Source: Desulfobacterales bacterium
Lineage (GTDB): Bacteria > Desulfobacterota > Desulfobacteria > Desulfobacterales > Desulfosalsimonadaceae
DNA length: 33,126 nucleotides
NCBI GenBank assembly: GCA_018334555.1
Contig: JAGXLR010000012.1
Span: forward strand, 1-33,126
Direction of reading: 5' to 3'
Part shown: positions 1 to 8,943 of the stretch, piece by piece
Layout of the letters: the number at the start of each line of letters is the position of its first letter
Position numbering within the stretch: the stretch's first letter is position 1
The notes under the pieces: generated by a model
Told to the model about the DNA's origin: nothing
The model's input: only the letters and a program-made list of their open reading frames with translations
Database searches by the model: none
Made by a program: the position numbers and the translations under genes

Positions 1-389
1 GGGAAAACCGGGCCATTAGACATCTGGAAAAGGGGCGGGTGGTTATTTTTGCCGCCGGTACCGGCAATCCGTATTTCACCACGGACACGGCATCCGTACT
101 TCGGGCCGAAGAGGTCCACGCCGATGTCCTGTTAAAGGCGACCAAGGTCGAAGGCGTCTATGACACGGACCCCGTTGGCAACAAGGAGGCCGTATTTATT
201 GAAGAGATCAACTATATGGATGTGTTGAACCGCCGTTTGAAGGTGATGGACAGCACGGCGATCTCTCTGGCCATGAATAACCATCTTCTCCTGATCGTCT
301 TTAACCTGAAGGTCAAGGGCAATATCATGCGGGTGATTACCGGGGAAAAAATCGGCACCAAAATATACGAGCCCGAGGTCGAGGAGTAG
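1..389 (+). CDS. pyrH: UMP kinase, C-terminal part (cut by window start)
   Basis: UMP kinase phosphorylates UMP to UDP in cytoplasmic pyrimidine synthesis. The frame is open from base 3 with no start in the window, so the N-terminal half lies upstream. About 128 C-terminal residues are present, against about 240 for the whole family protein. Recognisable stretches are the [18 protein letters not shown] segment, the [12 protein letters not shown] segment (acceptor and nucleotide site of the amino-acid kinase fold) and the C-terminal [11 protein letters not shown] segment. The gene lies immediately upstream of frr, the usual bacterial order (rpsB-tsf-pyrH-frr). The identification is secure; the start cannot be assigned. 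Confidence 0.95.
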   Translation, partial: ENRAIRHLEKGRVVIFAAGTGNPYFTTDTASVLRAEEVHADVLLKATKVEGVYDTDPVGNKEAVFIEEINYMDVLNRRLKVMDSTAISLAMNNHLLLIVFNLKVKGNIMRVITGEKIGTKIYEPEVEE

Positions 390-390
390 G

Positions 391-425
391 ATTGGGTATT
401 GGGTATTGGGTATTGGGTATTGGGT
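391..425. repeat. Tandem 7-bp repeat, ATTGGGT x5
   Basis: Five perfect head-to-tail copies of ATTGGGT start two bases after the pyrH stop codon and lead straight into a partial palindromic repeat at 433. A short open frame on the minus strand through it is only a by-product of the repeat. Similar low-complexity tandem tracts sit beside other copies of the same palindromic repeat in this window. Confidence 0.95.
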
Positions 426-432
426 GTTGTGG

Positions 433-490
433 GTCATTTCGAGCGGCAGCGAGAAATCTTTATTGCGGCAGCGAGAAATCTTTATTGCGG
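433..490. repeat. Half copy of the 72-bp palindromic repeat, internally duplicated
   Basis: Bases 433-460 match one arm of the 72-bp hairpin element found complete at 12610, 27005 and 30560 (it begins GTCATTTCGAGCGGCAGCGA). A 22-bp piece starting at 443 is repeated exactly at 465. The other arm is missing. It lies in the pyrH-frr gap, so it is probably transcribed with the operon. Confidence 0.85.
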
Positions 491-528
491 AAGGTAGGCC
501 GCGTTAGGACAAAGATGGGGTGGAACGT

Positions 529-1086
529 ATGATTGATGCGGTCAAGGACGAAGCCAAGGAAAAAATGGGAAAGTCGATCAATTCGATGAAAAGCGAATTA
601 AAAAAAATCCGTACGGGCAGGGCTTCGCTCAGCCTGCTCGATGATATCAAGGTCGAGTATTACGGCACGATGACGCCGCTCAATCAGCTCGCGACGCTGT
701 CCGTGCCGGAAAGCCGTTTGATTACCATCCAGCCGTGGGATGTCTCTTCTGTCAACAGCATCGAAAAGGCGATCCTAAAATCCAATCTCGGATTGACCCC
801 CTCCAACGACGGCAAGATCATACGGATTACCATTCCCTCGCTCACTGAGGAAAGGCGCAGGGAAATCGTCAAGCAGGTCAACAAAATGTGTGAGGACTAC
901 CGGGTGGCGGTAAGAAATATCCGCAGAGAAGCCAACGATACGTTAAAGCAGCTCAAAAAGGACGGCGACGCCTCCGAGGATGAAGTCTTCAAGGCCCAGG
1001 AGGATATCCAGAAGTTGACCGATGAACATATAAAAAAGATCGACGAGATTTATAAAGAGAAAGAGTCAGAGGTTCTTGAACTCTAA
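529..1086 (+). CDS. frr: Ribosome recycling factor
   Basis: RRF works with EF-G to split the post-termination ribosome. The chosen ATG at 529 gives 185 residues, the usual length, and aligns the N terminus with the E. coli protein; GGGGTGG lies 6 bases upstream as a ribosome binding site. An in-frame GTG at 520 would add three residues. Family landmarks are KIRTGRAS near residue 28, the LLDDIKVEYYGTMTPLNQLA stretch, PSLTEERRREIVK in the middle, and the helical VAVRNIRREANDTLK segment. The stop codon overlaps the start of uppS, suggesting translational coupling. Confidence 0.96.
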   Translation: MIDAVKDEAKEKMGKSINSMKSELKKIRTGRASLSLLDDIKVEYYGTMTPLNQLATLSVPESRLITIQPWDVSSVNSIEKAILKSNLGLTPSNDGKIIRITIPSLTEERRREIVKQVNKMCEDYRVAVRNIRREANDTLKQLKKDGDASEDEVFKAQEDIQKLTDEHIKKIDEIYKEKESEVLEL

Positions 1087-1813
1087 TTTGGCGAACACCG
1101 GTCTGGAACCGGAGAAACTGCCGTCGCATATCGCGGTTATCATGGACGGCAACGGCAGGTGGGCTCAGAAACGCTTCTTAAACCGTATTAAGGGCCATGA
1201 AAAGGGGGCGGACACGGTGCGTATGGTGGTCCGGACGTGCCGGGAAATCGGCATCCAGTTCCTCACCCTTTATGCATTCTCCACCGAAAACTGGGAGCGG
1301 CCCAAGGCGGAAATCACAGCGTTGATGACGCTGCTGAAAAGGTTTCTGGCCGATGAAAAACAGGAGATGCTGGAAAACAACATCCGCTTAAATGCCATTG
1401 GCCAGACCGATCGGCTCTCGGCGGAGGTTCAGCAGGCGCTTGGCGATACCATGAACGCTACCGCGTCGAATAACGGGATGTGCCTGAATTTGGCGTTAAG
1501 CTACGGCGGTCGTGCGGAAATCGTCGAGGCTGTCAAGAAAATCGGCGCGCGGATCAAAAACGGGGAAATCGACGCCGAATCGATTACCCCTGAGCTGATC
1601 ACTCAGCATCTTTATACGGCTGAAATGCCGGACCCTGAACTTTTGATACGCACCAGCGGCGAATTCCGCATCAGCAATTTCCTCCTCTGGCAGATTGCCT
1701 ATTCAGAAATTCATGTGACTCCGACCCTTTGGCCGGACATGACGCGCGAGGAGCTGATTGGCATCCTCAAGGACTATCAGCAGCGGGAACGCCGGTTCGG
1801 CCGGGTGACATAG
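1076..1813 (+). CDS. uppS: Undecaprenyl diphosphate synthase (cis-prenyltransferase)
   Basis: This enzyme adds isopentenyl units to farnesyl diphosphate to make undecaprenyl diphosphate, the lipid carrier for peptidoglycan and O-antigen. The protein has about 245 residues, normal for the family. HIAVIMDGNGRWAQKR (residues 18-33) carries the catalytic Asp24, and RTSGEFRISNFLLWQIAYSE near residue 190 is the conserved C-terminal substrate-binding motif. The start is taken as TTG 1076, which overlaps the last codons of frr behind an AGAGG sequence; a second in-frame TTG at 1088 is a real alternative. Its product depends on the isoprenoid route served by dxr two genes downstream. Confidence 0.95.
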   Translation: MNSNLANTGLEPEKLPSHIAVIMDGNGRWAQKRFLNRIKGHEKGADTVRMVVRTCREIGIQFLTLYAFSTENWERPKAEITALMTLLKRFLADEKQEMLENNIRLNAIGQTDRLSAEVQQALGDTMNATASNNGMCLNLALSYGGRAEIVEAVKKIGARIKNGEIDAESITPELITQHLYTAEMPDPELLIRTSGEFRISNFLLWQIAYSEIHVTPTLWPDMTREELIGILKDYQQRERRFGRVT

Positions 1814-1882
1814 CCTTGACCTTACAAGCCGGGCCAGTTAATCAATTTTCGTATTTTTCTATAGGTCGCGTCCGTCCATAAA

Positions 1883-2755
1883 ATGGAGGGGCACGGGGTA
1901 AAAAAAGAGGAACCCGATCTTTGGGTTGACGACCCTATGCATCTGAAGCGTTGGCTCACCAGCATTGTCGCCGTTCCGATCCTGGCCGTATTTCTCTACA
2001 AAGCCCCCGCCAGCCTGTTTTCCGCATTTATCGGTCTGCTCGCGGTTATCAGCCTGGGGGAATACTACCGGATCGTATACAAACCTATCAGACCGGCCGT
2101 AGGTTTAATTATACCTCTCTGGGGCGGCTTTGTCGGCGTGCTTCTCCTGTTTACGGCCTATGCGTCAGCCTGGCATGTGATACCGGAATTAATTATTGTC
2201 AATACGCTGGTGACGGCATTTTTATCCATACCCCGATTCAAAATCCATACCGGCGTGGTTGATGTGGTTTCTAAAGAGATTCAGGGCCTGATCTATATCC
2301 CGCTTGCCCTGGCCACGTTGATTCTGTTACGTATGGAACCCAATGGGGTGCGCTGGATTTTTTTCCTGGTCACCATTGTCTTTGCCGGGGATGTGGGGGC
2401 GTTTTATGCGGGCCGCCTCTTCGGCCGCCATAAGTTAAGCCCGGCCGTAAGCCCCGGAAAAACAGTAGAGGGCGCAGTTGGCGGGCTTCTGACCAACGTC
2501 ATCGTAGGGTATGCGTTCATGCGCCTTTTTATCCCCCATTTATCCGTTGCCGGCAGCCTGTTTTTTTTCATCGCTGTCGGGGTTGCCGGTCAAGTGGGGG
2601 ATCTGTTTGAATCCGAATTCAAGCGGGTCCAGCAGGTTAAGGACTCCGGGGCGATTCTGCCGGGCCACGGCGGGCTGCTCGACCGGATCGATGCCCTGCT
2701 GTTCGCCGCACCAACCGCGTATTTGGTTAAAACCTATTTTTTAGGCGGTTTTTAA
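1883..2755 (+). CDS. cdsA: Phosphatidate cytidylyltransferase
   Basis: CdsA converts phosphatidic acid and CTP into CDP-diacylglycerol, the precursor of all membrane phospholipids. The sequence is a multi-pass membrane protein with at least six hydrophobic segments. Near residues 252-279 it has the family signature: SEFKR, then KDSG, then LPGHGGLLDRID, which includes the metal-binding aspartates. The annotated ATG gives 290 residues. An ATG at 1937 would begin MHLKRWLTSI, a common CdsA N terminus, so the first 18 residues are uncertain; neither start has a strong ribosome binding site. Confidence 0.94.
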   Translation: MEGHGVKKEEPDLWVDDPMHLKRWLTSIVAVPILAVFLYKAPASLFSAFIGLLAVISLGEYYRIVYKPIRPAVGLIIPLWGGFVGVLLLFTAYASAWHVIPELIIVNTLVTAFLSIPRFKIHTGVVDVVSKEIQGLIYIPLALATLILLRMEPNGVRWIFFLVTIVFAGDVGAFYAGRLFGRHKLSPAVSPGKTVEGAVGGLLTNVIVGYAFMRLFIPHLSVAGSLFFFIAVGVAGQVGDLFESEFKRVQQVKDSGAILPGHGGLLDRIDALLFAAPTAYLVKTYFLGGF

Positions 2756-2763
2756 AAGAACTT

Positions 2764-3939
2764 ATGAAAAATATTGCCATACTCGGCGCAACCGGCTCCA
2801 TCGGCCGCAATACGCTCGCCATCGTGGAGATGTTTCCCGAGCGCTTTGCCGTTAAAGCCCTAACCGCCAAGGAAAACATTGAACTGCTGGCCGACCAGAT
2901 CGAGCAGTTTGCCCCGGATCTGGCCGTGGTCTATGATGATGCCGGCGCCCGGCGGCTTAAATCGGCCCTCCCGTCAGGCGTCGGCACGGAAATCATGGTC
3001 GGAGACGAGGGGTATAAAACGGCCGCTACGCTCGGCGGGGTGGATATTGTGGTTTCCGCCATGGTGGGCGGCGCCGGCCTCCTCCCCACGCTGGCCGCCA
3101 TTCATGCCGGAAAGGACCTCGCCCTGGCCAATAAGGAGGCCCTGGTGATGGCCGGGGATCTGGTCATGCGCGAGGCGGCCCGGGCAAACATTGAGATCCG
3201 ACCGGTGGATTCTGAGCACAGCGCCATCTTTCAATGCCTATGCGGCAACCGTCGGGAGGATTTAAGGAAGGTGATTCTGACGGCATCCGGCGGTCCGTTC
3301 CGGACACTACCCAGGGAGCGGTTCCCTTTGATTACCCCCAGGGACGCCCTGGCCCATCCCACCTGGGAGATGGGCACCAAAATCAGTATTGATTCCGCAA
3401 CCCTTATGAATAAAGGGCTGGAGGTCATCGAAGCGGCCCATCTGTTTGACGTCGCCCATCATTCGATCGAGGTCGTGATTCACCCTCAAAGCATCGTCCA
3501 CTCAATGGTCTCCTACAGGGACGGCTCGGTTATCGCCCAGATGGGGATACCGGATATGAAGGGCGCCATCGCCTACGCCCTCTCCGGCCCGGAACGGCTT
3601 CAAATGCAGATTCCGCCGCCGGATTACAAGAGCCTCGGCGCCCTGACATTCGAGGCCCCGGACATGGAACATTTTCCCTGCCTGGATTTGGCATACAGGG
3701 CCTGTGCAGCCGGCGGCACGGTGCCGGCGGTTATGAACGCCGCCAATGAAGCGGCCGTAGATGCGTTTTTGCGCGAACAGATCGGGTTCCTCCAGATCCC
3801 GATCGCTATCGAGGCGGTGATGGCGGCCCATGGGCAGGTTTCCTCCCCGGATATGGCGGATATCCTGCAGGCGGATCAATGGGCCCGAAGAGCGGCCGTT
3901 CAATGGGTGGACAGAAACGGCAAAGGACTTGTTAAATGA
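2764..3939 (+). CDS. dxr: 1-deoxy-D-xylulose 5-phosphate reductoisomerase
   Basis: DXR (IspC) makes 2-C-methyl-D-erythritol 4-phosphate from DXP with NADPH, the committed step of the MEP isoprenoid route. The 391-residue length is typical. Visible motifs are the NADPH-binding GATGSIGRNT (residues 8-17), LANKEALVMAG near 120, metal-binding DSEHSAIFQC near 150, TASGGPFR near 176, and HPTWEMGTKISIDSATLMNKGLE near 200-222. It starts 8 bases after cdsA and its last codons overlap the start of rseP, so it belongs to the same operon. Confidence 0.97.
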   Translation: MKNIAILGATGSIGRNTLAIVEMFPERFAVKALTAKENIELLADQIEQFAPDLAVVYDDAGARRLKSALPSGVGTEIMVGDEGYKTAATLGGVDIVVSAMVGGAGLLPTLAAIHAGKDLALANKEALVMAGDLVMREAARANIEIRPVDSEHSAIFQCLCGNRREDLRKVILTASGGPFRTLPRERFPLITPRDALAHPTWEMGTKISIDSATLMNKGLEVIEAAHLFDVAHHSIEVVIHPQSIVHSMVSYRDGSVIAQMGIPDMKGAIAYALSGPERLQMQIPPPDYKSLGALTFEAPDMEHFPCLDLAYRACAAGGTVPAVMNAANEAAVDAFLREQIGFLQIPIAIEAVMAAHGQVSSPDMADILQADQWARRAAVQWVDRNGKGLVK

Positions 3940-5000
3940 GCATGGTCATCGGGATTGTGATTGTTCTTGGCGTTCTGATCTTCTTTCACGAACTGGGGCA
4001 TTTCCTGTGCGCCAAGGCTTGCGGGGTGGGGGTGGTAAAGTTTTCCCTGGGTTTTGGCCCCAAGCTGGTCAGCAAAACCCTTGGCCGGACGGAATACTGC
4101 ATATCCGCCATCCCGCTCGGCGGTTTTGTCAAAATGGTCGGGGAACAGCCCAACGAAGAGATCGATCCGGCAGAGGCGCCGCTGTCGTTTACCCATAAGT
4201 CGGTGGCCCGGCGGATGCTGATTGTGGCCGCCGGCCCCCTGTTCAACTTCTTTTTGGCCGTACTGATCTTCTTTTTCGTTTTTGCGATTTCCGGCCTCAT
4301 GGTATTACAGCCGGTGGTCGGCGAGGTAAAGGCGGATTCCCCGGCTGAGGCGGCCGGGCTCAAGCAGGGGGACCGGATCGTCCGCATCGGTGAAAAGGCC
4401 ATTGAAGACTGGTCGGAAATGGCTTCGGTGATAAGGGAAAGCGGTGGAAGGGCGCTGCCGGTTGTGGTCGAGAGGGGCTCTCGCCGGATCGAAATGCGGG
4501 TGGCTCCCGAAGAACAGAGCCTCGAGGATATCTTTGGCGAAACCGAGACCCGGTATGTCGTGGGCATTACGGCCGCCGGAAAGACCTCGGCCAAACGCCT
4601 GGGTCCGGTTGATGCGTTCAAGGAGAGTATCGTGCGCACCTACCTGATTACCAAGCTGACCATCGTCAGCGTGGTAAAGCTCATTCAGGGGGCGATTTCC
4701 GTCAAAACCCTTGGCGGGCCGATCATGATCGCCCAGATGGCCGGCGAACAGGCGGAGCAGGGGCCGGTCAACCTGCTGTTTTTCATCGCCCTTGTGAGCA
4801 TCAACCTGGGGATATTGAACCTTTTGCCCATACCCGTGCTTGACGGGGGCCATCTTATGTTTTTCTCCATCGAGGCGGCAACCGGCCGGCCCGTCAGCCT
4901 CAGGACCCGAGAGGTCGCCCAGCAGGTGGGGATTCTTGTTTTGATGCTGCTCATGGTGTTTGTTTTCTATAATGATATCATGCGGATCGTTTCAGGGTGA
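3936..5000 (+). CDS. rseP: Site-2 intramembrane zinc protease, RseP/RasP family
   Basis: This is a membrane metalloprotease of the regulated intramembrane proteolysis type; in E. coli RseP cleaves the anti-sigma factor RseA. HELGH (residues 18-22) in the first membrane segment supplies two zinc ligands and the catalytic Glu. NLLPIPVLDGGHL near residue 295 supplies the third ligand. One PDZ domain (about residues 120-200) lies between them; at 354 residues the protein is shorter than E. coli RseP, which has two PDZ domains, and resembles the single-PDZ forms common elsewhere. The start ATGA overlaps the dxr stop. The natural substrate cannot be read from the sequence. Confidence 0.94.
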   Translation: MSMVIGIVIVLGVLIFFHELGHFLCAKACGVGVVKFSLGFGPKLVSKTLGRTEYCISAIPLGGFVKMVGEQPNEEIDPAEAPLSFTHKSVARRMLIVAAGPLFNFFLAVLIFFFVFAISGLMVLQPVVGEVKADSPAEAAGLKQGDRIVRIGEKAIEDWSEMASVIRESGGRALPVVVERGSRRIEMRVAPEEQSLEDIFGETETRYVVGITAAGKTSAKRLGPVDAFKESIVRTYLITKLTIVSVVKLIQGAISVKTLGGPIMIAQMAGEQAEQGPVNLLFFIALVSINLGILNLLPIPVLDGGHLMFFSIEAATGRPVSLRTREVAQQVGILVLMLLMVFVFYNDIMRIVSG

Positions 5001-5010
5001 GTCCCGTATC

Positions 5011-8004
5011 ATGGCCCATCGGCTGGAAATCACGTTAAAACCGGAGCTGTTGGATGCCGAGGGGGAAGGCGTCTGTAAAAAAGCCGCCGCCTATTTCAGC
5101 CTTCCCCTTGAAGGCGTGCGCACGGTGCAGGTACTGACCATCGATGCGGAACTGTCCGCCGCGCAGCTGGAGATCGTCCGGACGGAAATATTCACCAATC
5201 CGGTGACCCAGATCTCGTCATATGAGCCCCTGCCCATTGATTTCGACTGGTGCGTCTGGGTGGGCTATCGGCCGGGTGTGCGGGATAATCCCGGAAGCAC
5301 GGCGGTCGAAGCCATCCAGGATGTGCTGGAGATCCGGCTGCCCCGGGATGCGGATGTGTATACCTCGCGCCGTTATTGCCTTGCCGGTTCCCGGATGACC
5401 CGGGCGGATGCGGAGCTGATCGCCCGGGAGCTCCTGTCAAACGATATTATCCAGCAGGTCCGGGTGTTTTCCAGATCCGAGTGGGATCCGAAGACGGGCA
5501 TCGGGATTATCATCCCCCGGGTCCGCCTGGACCATACGCCCACTGTGACGACCCTTCCCATAGCTTCCGATGAAGCCCTTAAACGGATCAGCGACGAGCG
5601 CAACCTGGCCTTAAACGTCAATGATATGCCGGTGATCCGCAACTATTTTATGGATCCCTCGGTTCAGGCGGACAGACGGCAAATGGGGCTTTCGGATCCG
5701 ACGGATGTGGAGCTTGAATACATCTCCCAGGCCCGCAGTGACCACTGCAACCACAATACCTTCCAGGGGCTTTTCCGGTATACGGATCTGGATACCGGGC
5801 AAAACGAGGTGGTGGACAACCTGTTCGACACGTTTATCAAGCAGCCCACATTGACCCTAAAGGAAAAAAAGGACTGGGTCGTCTCGGTTTTGTGGGATAA
5901 TGCCGGCGTGGGCCGATTTGATGACGATCATTACTATGTCATTACCGGCGAGACCCATAATTCCCCGTCCAACATGGAGGCCTACGGCGGCGCCATCACC
6001 GGTATCGTGGGGGTATACCGCGATCCCCTGGGGACCGGTCTGGGCTCGCGGCTTGTGATGGGCAGCTACGGCTTTTGCGTGGGGCCCCGGGACTACGATG
6101 GGGATCTAAAGCCGCGTCTCCATCCGAGGCGGCTTTTGGACGGCATCATCGAGGGGGTCCGCGACGGCGGGAACAAAAGCGGGATCCCGACCCCGTTCGG
6201 CCAGGTGATTTTTGACGACGGCTACCTGGGAAAATGCCTGGTCTATGTGACGGCCGTCGGCATCATGCCGGCGCAGGCCGCCGGAGCGCCGGCCGAGCTT
6301 AAAACCACAAGCTCCGGCGACCGGGTCATCATGTGCGGCGGCCGGGTGGGAAAAGACGGCATCCACGGCGTTACCGCCTCCTCCGAAACTTTCTCCGAGC
6401 ACACCCCGGCCGGCCATGTGCAGATCGGCGACCCCTACACCCAGAAAAAAATGCATGACTTTCTGCTGGAAGCCCGGGATGCGGGATTGATTCAGTTTAT
6501 CACGGACAACGGCGGCGGCGGCCTATCATCCTCTGTCGGCGAATCCGCCCGGTATTCAGGCGGCTGTGAAGTGTGGCTGGATCAGGTGCCGCTTAAATAC
6601 AGCGGCCTGGATCAATGGGAGATCTGGGTGTCTGAATCCCAGGAGCGGATGACGGTGGCGGTAAAAGCCGACGATGTGGACCGGTTCATGGCCCTGTCCC
6701 GAAAGCATGCGGTAGAGAGTACGATCATCGGGGCATATACCGATACCGGAAAGCTTCACCTGACCTATGACGGTAAAACCTGCGCCTATATCAACATGGA
6801 TTTTCTGCAGTCCGGATTCCCGCAGTGGGAGTTTGACGCCGAGTGGCGGCCTCCGGCGCATCGCGGGCTTCATGAGCCTGTTTTAAGCGAGCCGGCTGAT
6901 TACAGCCGCCTGCTATGCGACTTGCTCTCCCGGCCCAATATCGCCTCCAAGGAATGGATCGTGCGCCAATACGACCATGAAGTCCAGGGCGGCAGCGTGG
7001 TCAAGTCTTTGGTGGGGGCGGAGCGGGATATGAACAGCGATGGGACAGTCCTGCGGCCGGTGCTTACATCCAACCGTGGATTGGTGTTCGCCCAGGCCAT
7101 GCTGCCCATGTATTCGGCCATCGATGCCTGGCATATGACCACCTGCACCATTGATGAGGCGCTCCGGCGTATGCTTGCCCTGGGCGCGGATCCCGACCAT
7201 ATCGGCGGGGTGGACAACTTCTGCTGGCCGAGCATCCAGTACGACCCCCAAAAAAATCCGGACGGCAAATTCAAGGCCGCCCAGCTGGTCCGGTCCTGCC
7301 GCGCGCTTGCCGAAACCTGCCTGGCCTACGGGATACCGCTTTTGTCCGGAAAGGACTCCATGTACGTGGATGGCCATCTTGCCGGGCGGTATGGAGAAAC
7401 CCACAAGGTCTCGGCGCTGGAATCACTTCAGTTTTCAACCATCGGCGTGATCCCCGATGTGGAAACTGCGGTTACCATGGATGTGAAGATGCCCGGGGAT
7501 CTCGTCTATGTCCTGGGCGAGACCCGGGATGAACTCGGCGCCTCCGAGTATTATCAATGCTTCGGATATACAGGCGCGAACGTACCAAAAGTAAGGCATG
7601 AACGGTTCATGAAAACCTACCGGGCGCTTCACCGGGCCATCGCCCGGGGATTGATCGCTTCGGCCCACGGCATCTACCGGGGCGGCCTGGGCGTGCATCT
7701 CGCCATGATTGCCATGGGCGGCAATCATGGGCTTTCTGTTGATATTGCCCGGGTCTTCTCCGATGACCCCCTGCGGACGGATCATCTGCTGTTTTCCGAA
7801 ACCCCGGGCCGGTTTCTCGTCTCCCTGGCCCCGGAAAATGCGCGGGCCTTCGAATCCCTGTTTGAACCCGGCCAGTTCGCCTGCATCGGCGAAGTGACGG
7901 ATACGGCGGTTCTCAATGTTTGCCGCGGATCGAATTCATTTATTTCCGTACCGGTATCTGACCTGAAATCTGCATGGAAAATGCCGTTCGGGGGGTTGAT
8001 ATGA
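5011..8004 (+). CDS. purL: FGAM synthase synthetase subunit, PurS-PurS-PurL type
   Basis: PurL makes formylglycinamidine ribonucleotide from FGAR, ATP and ammonia, the fourth step of purine synthesis. The ATG at 5011 (997 residues) follows the rseP stop by 10 bases; an in-frame ATG at 4960 lies inside rseP and is less likely. About residues 1-160 look like two PurS-like units: one around LEITLKPELLDAEGEG, the other around VWVGYRPGVRDNPGSTA, each followed by a helix and a terminal beta strand. The catalytic core follows: RSDHCNHNTFQG near 237-248, ITGETHNSPSNMEAYGGA near 312-329, then two AIRS-type halves. There is no glutaminase domain; purQ, overlapping by four bases, supplies it. Confidence 0.95.
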   Translation: MAHRLEITLKPELLDAEGEGVCKKAAAYFSLPLEGVRTVQVLTIDAELSAAQLEIVRTEIFTNPVTQISSYEPLPIDFDWCVWVGYRPGVRDNPGSTAVEAIQDVLEIRLPRDADVYTSRRYCLAGSRMTRADAELIARELLSNDIIQQVRVFSRSEWDPKTGIGIIIPRVRLDHTPTVTTLPIASDEALKRISDERNLALNVNDMPVIRNYFMDPSVQADRRQMGLSDPTDVELEYISQARSDHCNHNTFQGLFRYTDLDTGQNEVVDNLFDTFIKQPTLTLKEKKDWVVSVLWDNAGVGRFDDDHYYVITGETHNSPSNMEAYGGAITGIVGVYRDPLGTGLGSRLVMGSYGFCVGPRDYDGDLKPRLHPRRLLDGIIEGVRDGGNKSGIPTPFGQVIFDDGYLGKCLVYVTAVGIMPAQAAGAPAELKTTSSGDRVIMCGGRVGKDGIHGVTASSETFSEHTPAGHVQIGDPYTQKKMHDFLLEARDAGLIQFITDNGGGGLSSSVGESARYSGGCEVWLDQVPLKYSGLDQWEIWVSESQERMTVAVKADDVDRFMALSRKHAVESTIIGAYTDTGKLHLTYDGKTCAYINMDFLQSGFPQWEFDAEWRPPAHRGLHEPVLSEPADYSRLLCDLLSRPNIASKEWIVRQYDHEVQGGSVVKSLVGAERDMNSDGTVLRPVLTSNRGLVFAQAMLPMYSAIDAWHMTTCTIDEALRRMLALGADPDHIGGVDNFCWPSIQYDPQKNPDGKFKAAQLVRSCRALAETCLAYGIPLLSGKDSMYVDGHLAGRYGETHKVSALESLQFSTIGVIPDVETAVTMDVKMPGDLVYVLGETRDELGASEYYQCFGYTGANVPKVRHERFMKTYRALHRAIARGLIASAHGIYRGGLGVHLAMIAMGGNHGLSVDIARVFSDDPLRTDHLLFSETPGRFLVSLAPENARAFESLFEPGQFACIGEVTDTAVLNVCRGSNSFISVPVSDLKSAWKMPFGGLI

Positions 8005-8816
8005 GCAATCGAATAAACGCCCTGGTCCTCTGCGGATACGGCTTGAACTGCGACATCGAGACCGCCCATGCGCTGGAACTGGCCGGTGCGAAAGCCAGGC
8101 GGGTCCATATCAATTCCGTGATAGACGGTTCGGTGGATCTGGCGGATTTTCAGCTCATGGTGTTCGTGGGTGGATTTTCCTGGGGCGATGACCATGGGGC
8201 CGGTGTTATCCAGGCGGTCCGCATGAAAAAGAACGCGGGCGAAAAACTCCTTAAATTTGTGCAGGACGGCAATCTGGTGCTGGGCATCTGCAATGGGTTC
8301 CAGACCCTTGTCAACCTGGGCCTTTTGCCCGGCTTTGACGGCGACTACGGGGGGCGCTCCGTTGCCCTCACGTTCAATGACTGCGGCAATTTCCGCGATG
8401 ACTGGGTGCATTTGCAGGTCAATGGGAGCGCGCCCTGCGTTTTCACAAAGGGGCTTGCCCATATGGAACTGCCCGTCCGACACGGGGAGGGCAAATTTAT
8501 AACGGATGAGGGCGTATTAAACCGCCTGATCCGTGAAAACCAGGTGGTCTGCCGGTACGCGGGCCCGGACGGCGCGCCTGCGGACGGCCGTTTCCCTGAC
8601 AACCCCAACGGGTCCATCCATGATATTGCCGGCATCTGCGATCCCACCGGCCGGATCTTTGGCCTTATGCCGCACCCGGAGGCTTTCAACCATCCCACCA
8701 ACTATCCCGACTGGCCGCGACGCAAGGCGTTTGACAGCCGTTCGGGGGGCGAAGCGAAGCCCCCACCGACTATGGGAATCCGCCTGTTTCAGCAGGCAAT
8801 AAACTATTTTATGTAA
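8001..8816 (+). CDS. purQ: FGAM synthase glutaminase subunit
   Basis: PurQ is the class I glutamine amidotransferase that feeds ammonia to PurL. The ATG at 8001 overlaps the purL stop (ATGA), indicating coupled translation and matched amounts; an upstream ATG at 7974 inside purL is less likely. The 271-residue chain has CGYGLNCDIETAHALELAGA near the N terminus, FVGGFSWGDDHGAG, the nucleophile Cys in LGICNGFQTLVNLGLLPG, and the catalytic His/Glu pair in GLMPHPEAF. It is longer than Gram-positive PurQ (about 227) and closer in size to the glutaminase domain of large one-chain PurL. Confidence 0.94.
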   Translation: MSNRINALVLCGYGLNCDIETAHALELAGAKARRVHINSVIDGSVDLADFQLMVFVGGFSWGDDHGAGVIQAVRMKKNAGEKLLKFVQDGNLVLGICNGFQTLVNLGLLPGFDGDYGGRSVALTFNDCGNFRDDWVHLQVNGSAPCVFTKGLAHMELPVRHGEGKFITDEGVLNRLIRENQVVCRYAGPDGAPADGRFPDNPNGSIHDIAGICDPTGRIFGLMPHPEAFNHPTNYPDWPRRKAFDSRSGGEAKPPPTMGIRLFQQAINYFM

Positions 8817-8843
8817 TTTCAAAATGTTTATGGAGGATGAGAT

Positions 8844-8938
8844 CCCATGTAGGGGTGGACGCCTGTCCGCCTTTTACAGGGCTAAGCGGTGGAGAGGGGT
8901 CGCTAAAGGAGGAGGACTGGCGTCCTTGCCTACATGGG
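8844..8938. repeat. 95-bp imperfect palindrome between convergent operons
   Basis: CCCATGTAGG at 8844 pairs perfectly with CCTACATGGG ending at 8938. Just inside, GGACGCC (8857) pairs with GGCGTCC (ending 8925), separated by a 3-base mismatch. The result is a 17-bp stem with one internal bulge around an approximately 55-base centre. It sits in the gap between the converging purQ and leftward pilin operons, so it may act as a bidirectional RNA end, although there is no run of T. Confidence 0.7.
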
Positions 8939-8943
8939 CGGGC

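Noticed and set aside
132-437. Minus-strand open frame opposite the end of pyrH
   Set aside because: Its N terminus is only the translated ATTGGGT tandem and the rest is antisense to pyrH.
4960-5010. Longer N terminus for PurL, from ATG 4960
   Set aside because: It overlaps rseP by 41 bases, adds residues unlike PurL proteins, and the ATG at 5011 starts directly at the PurS-like fold.
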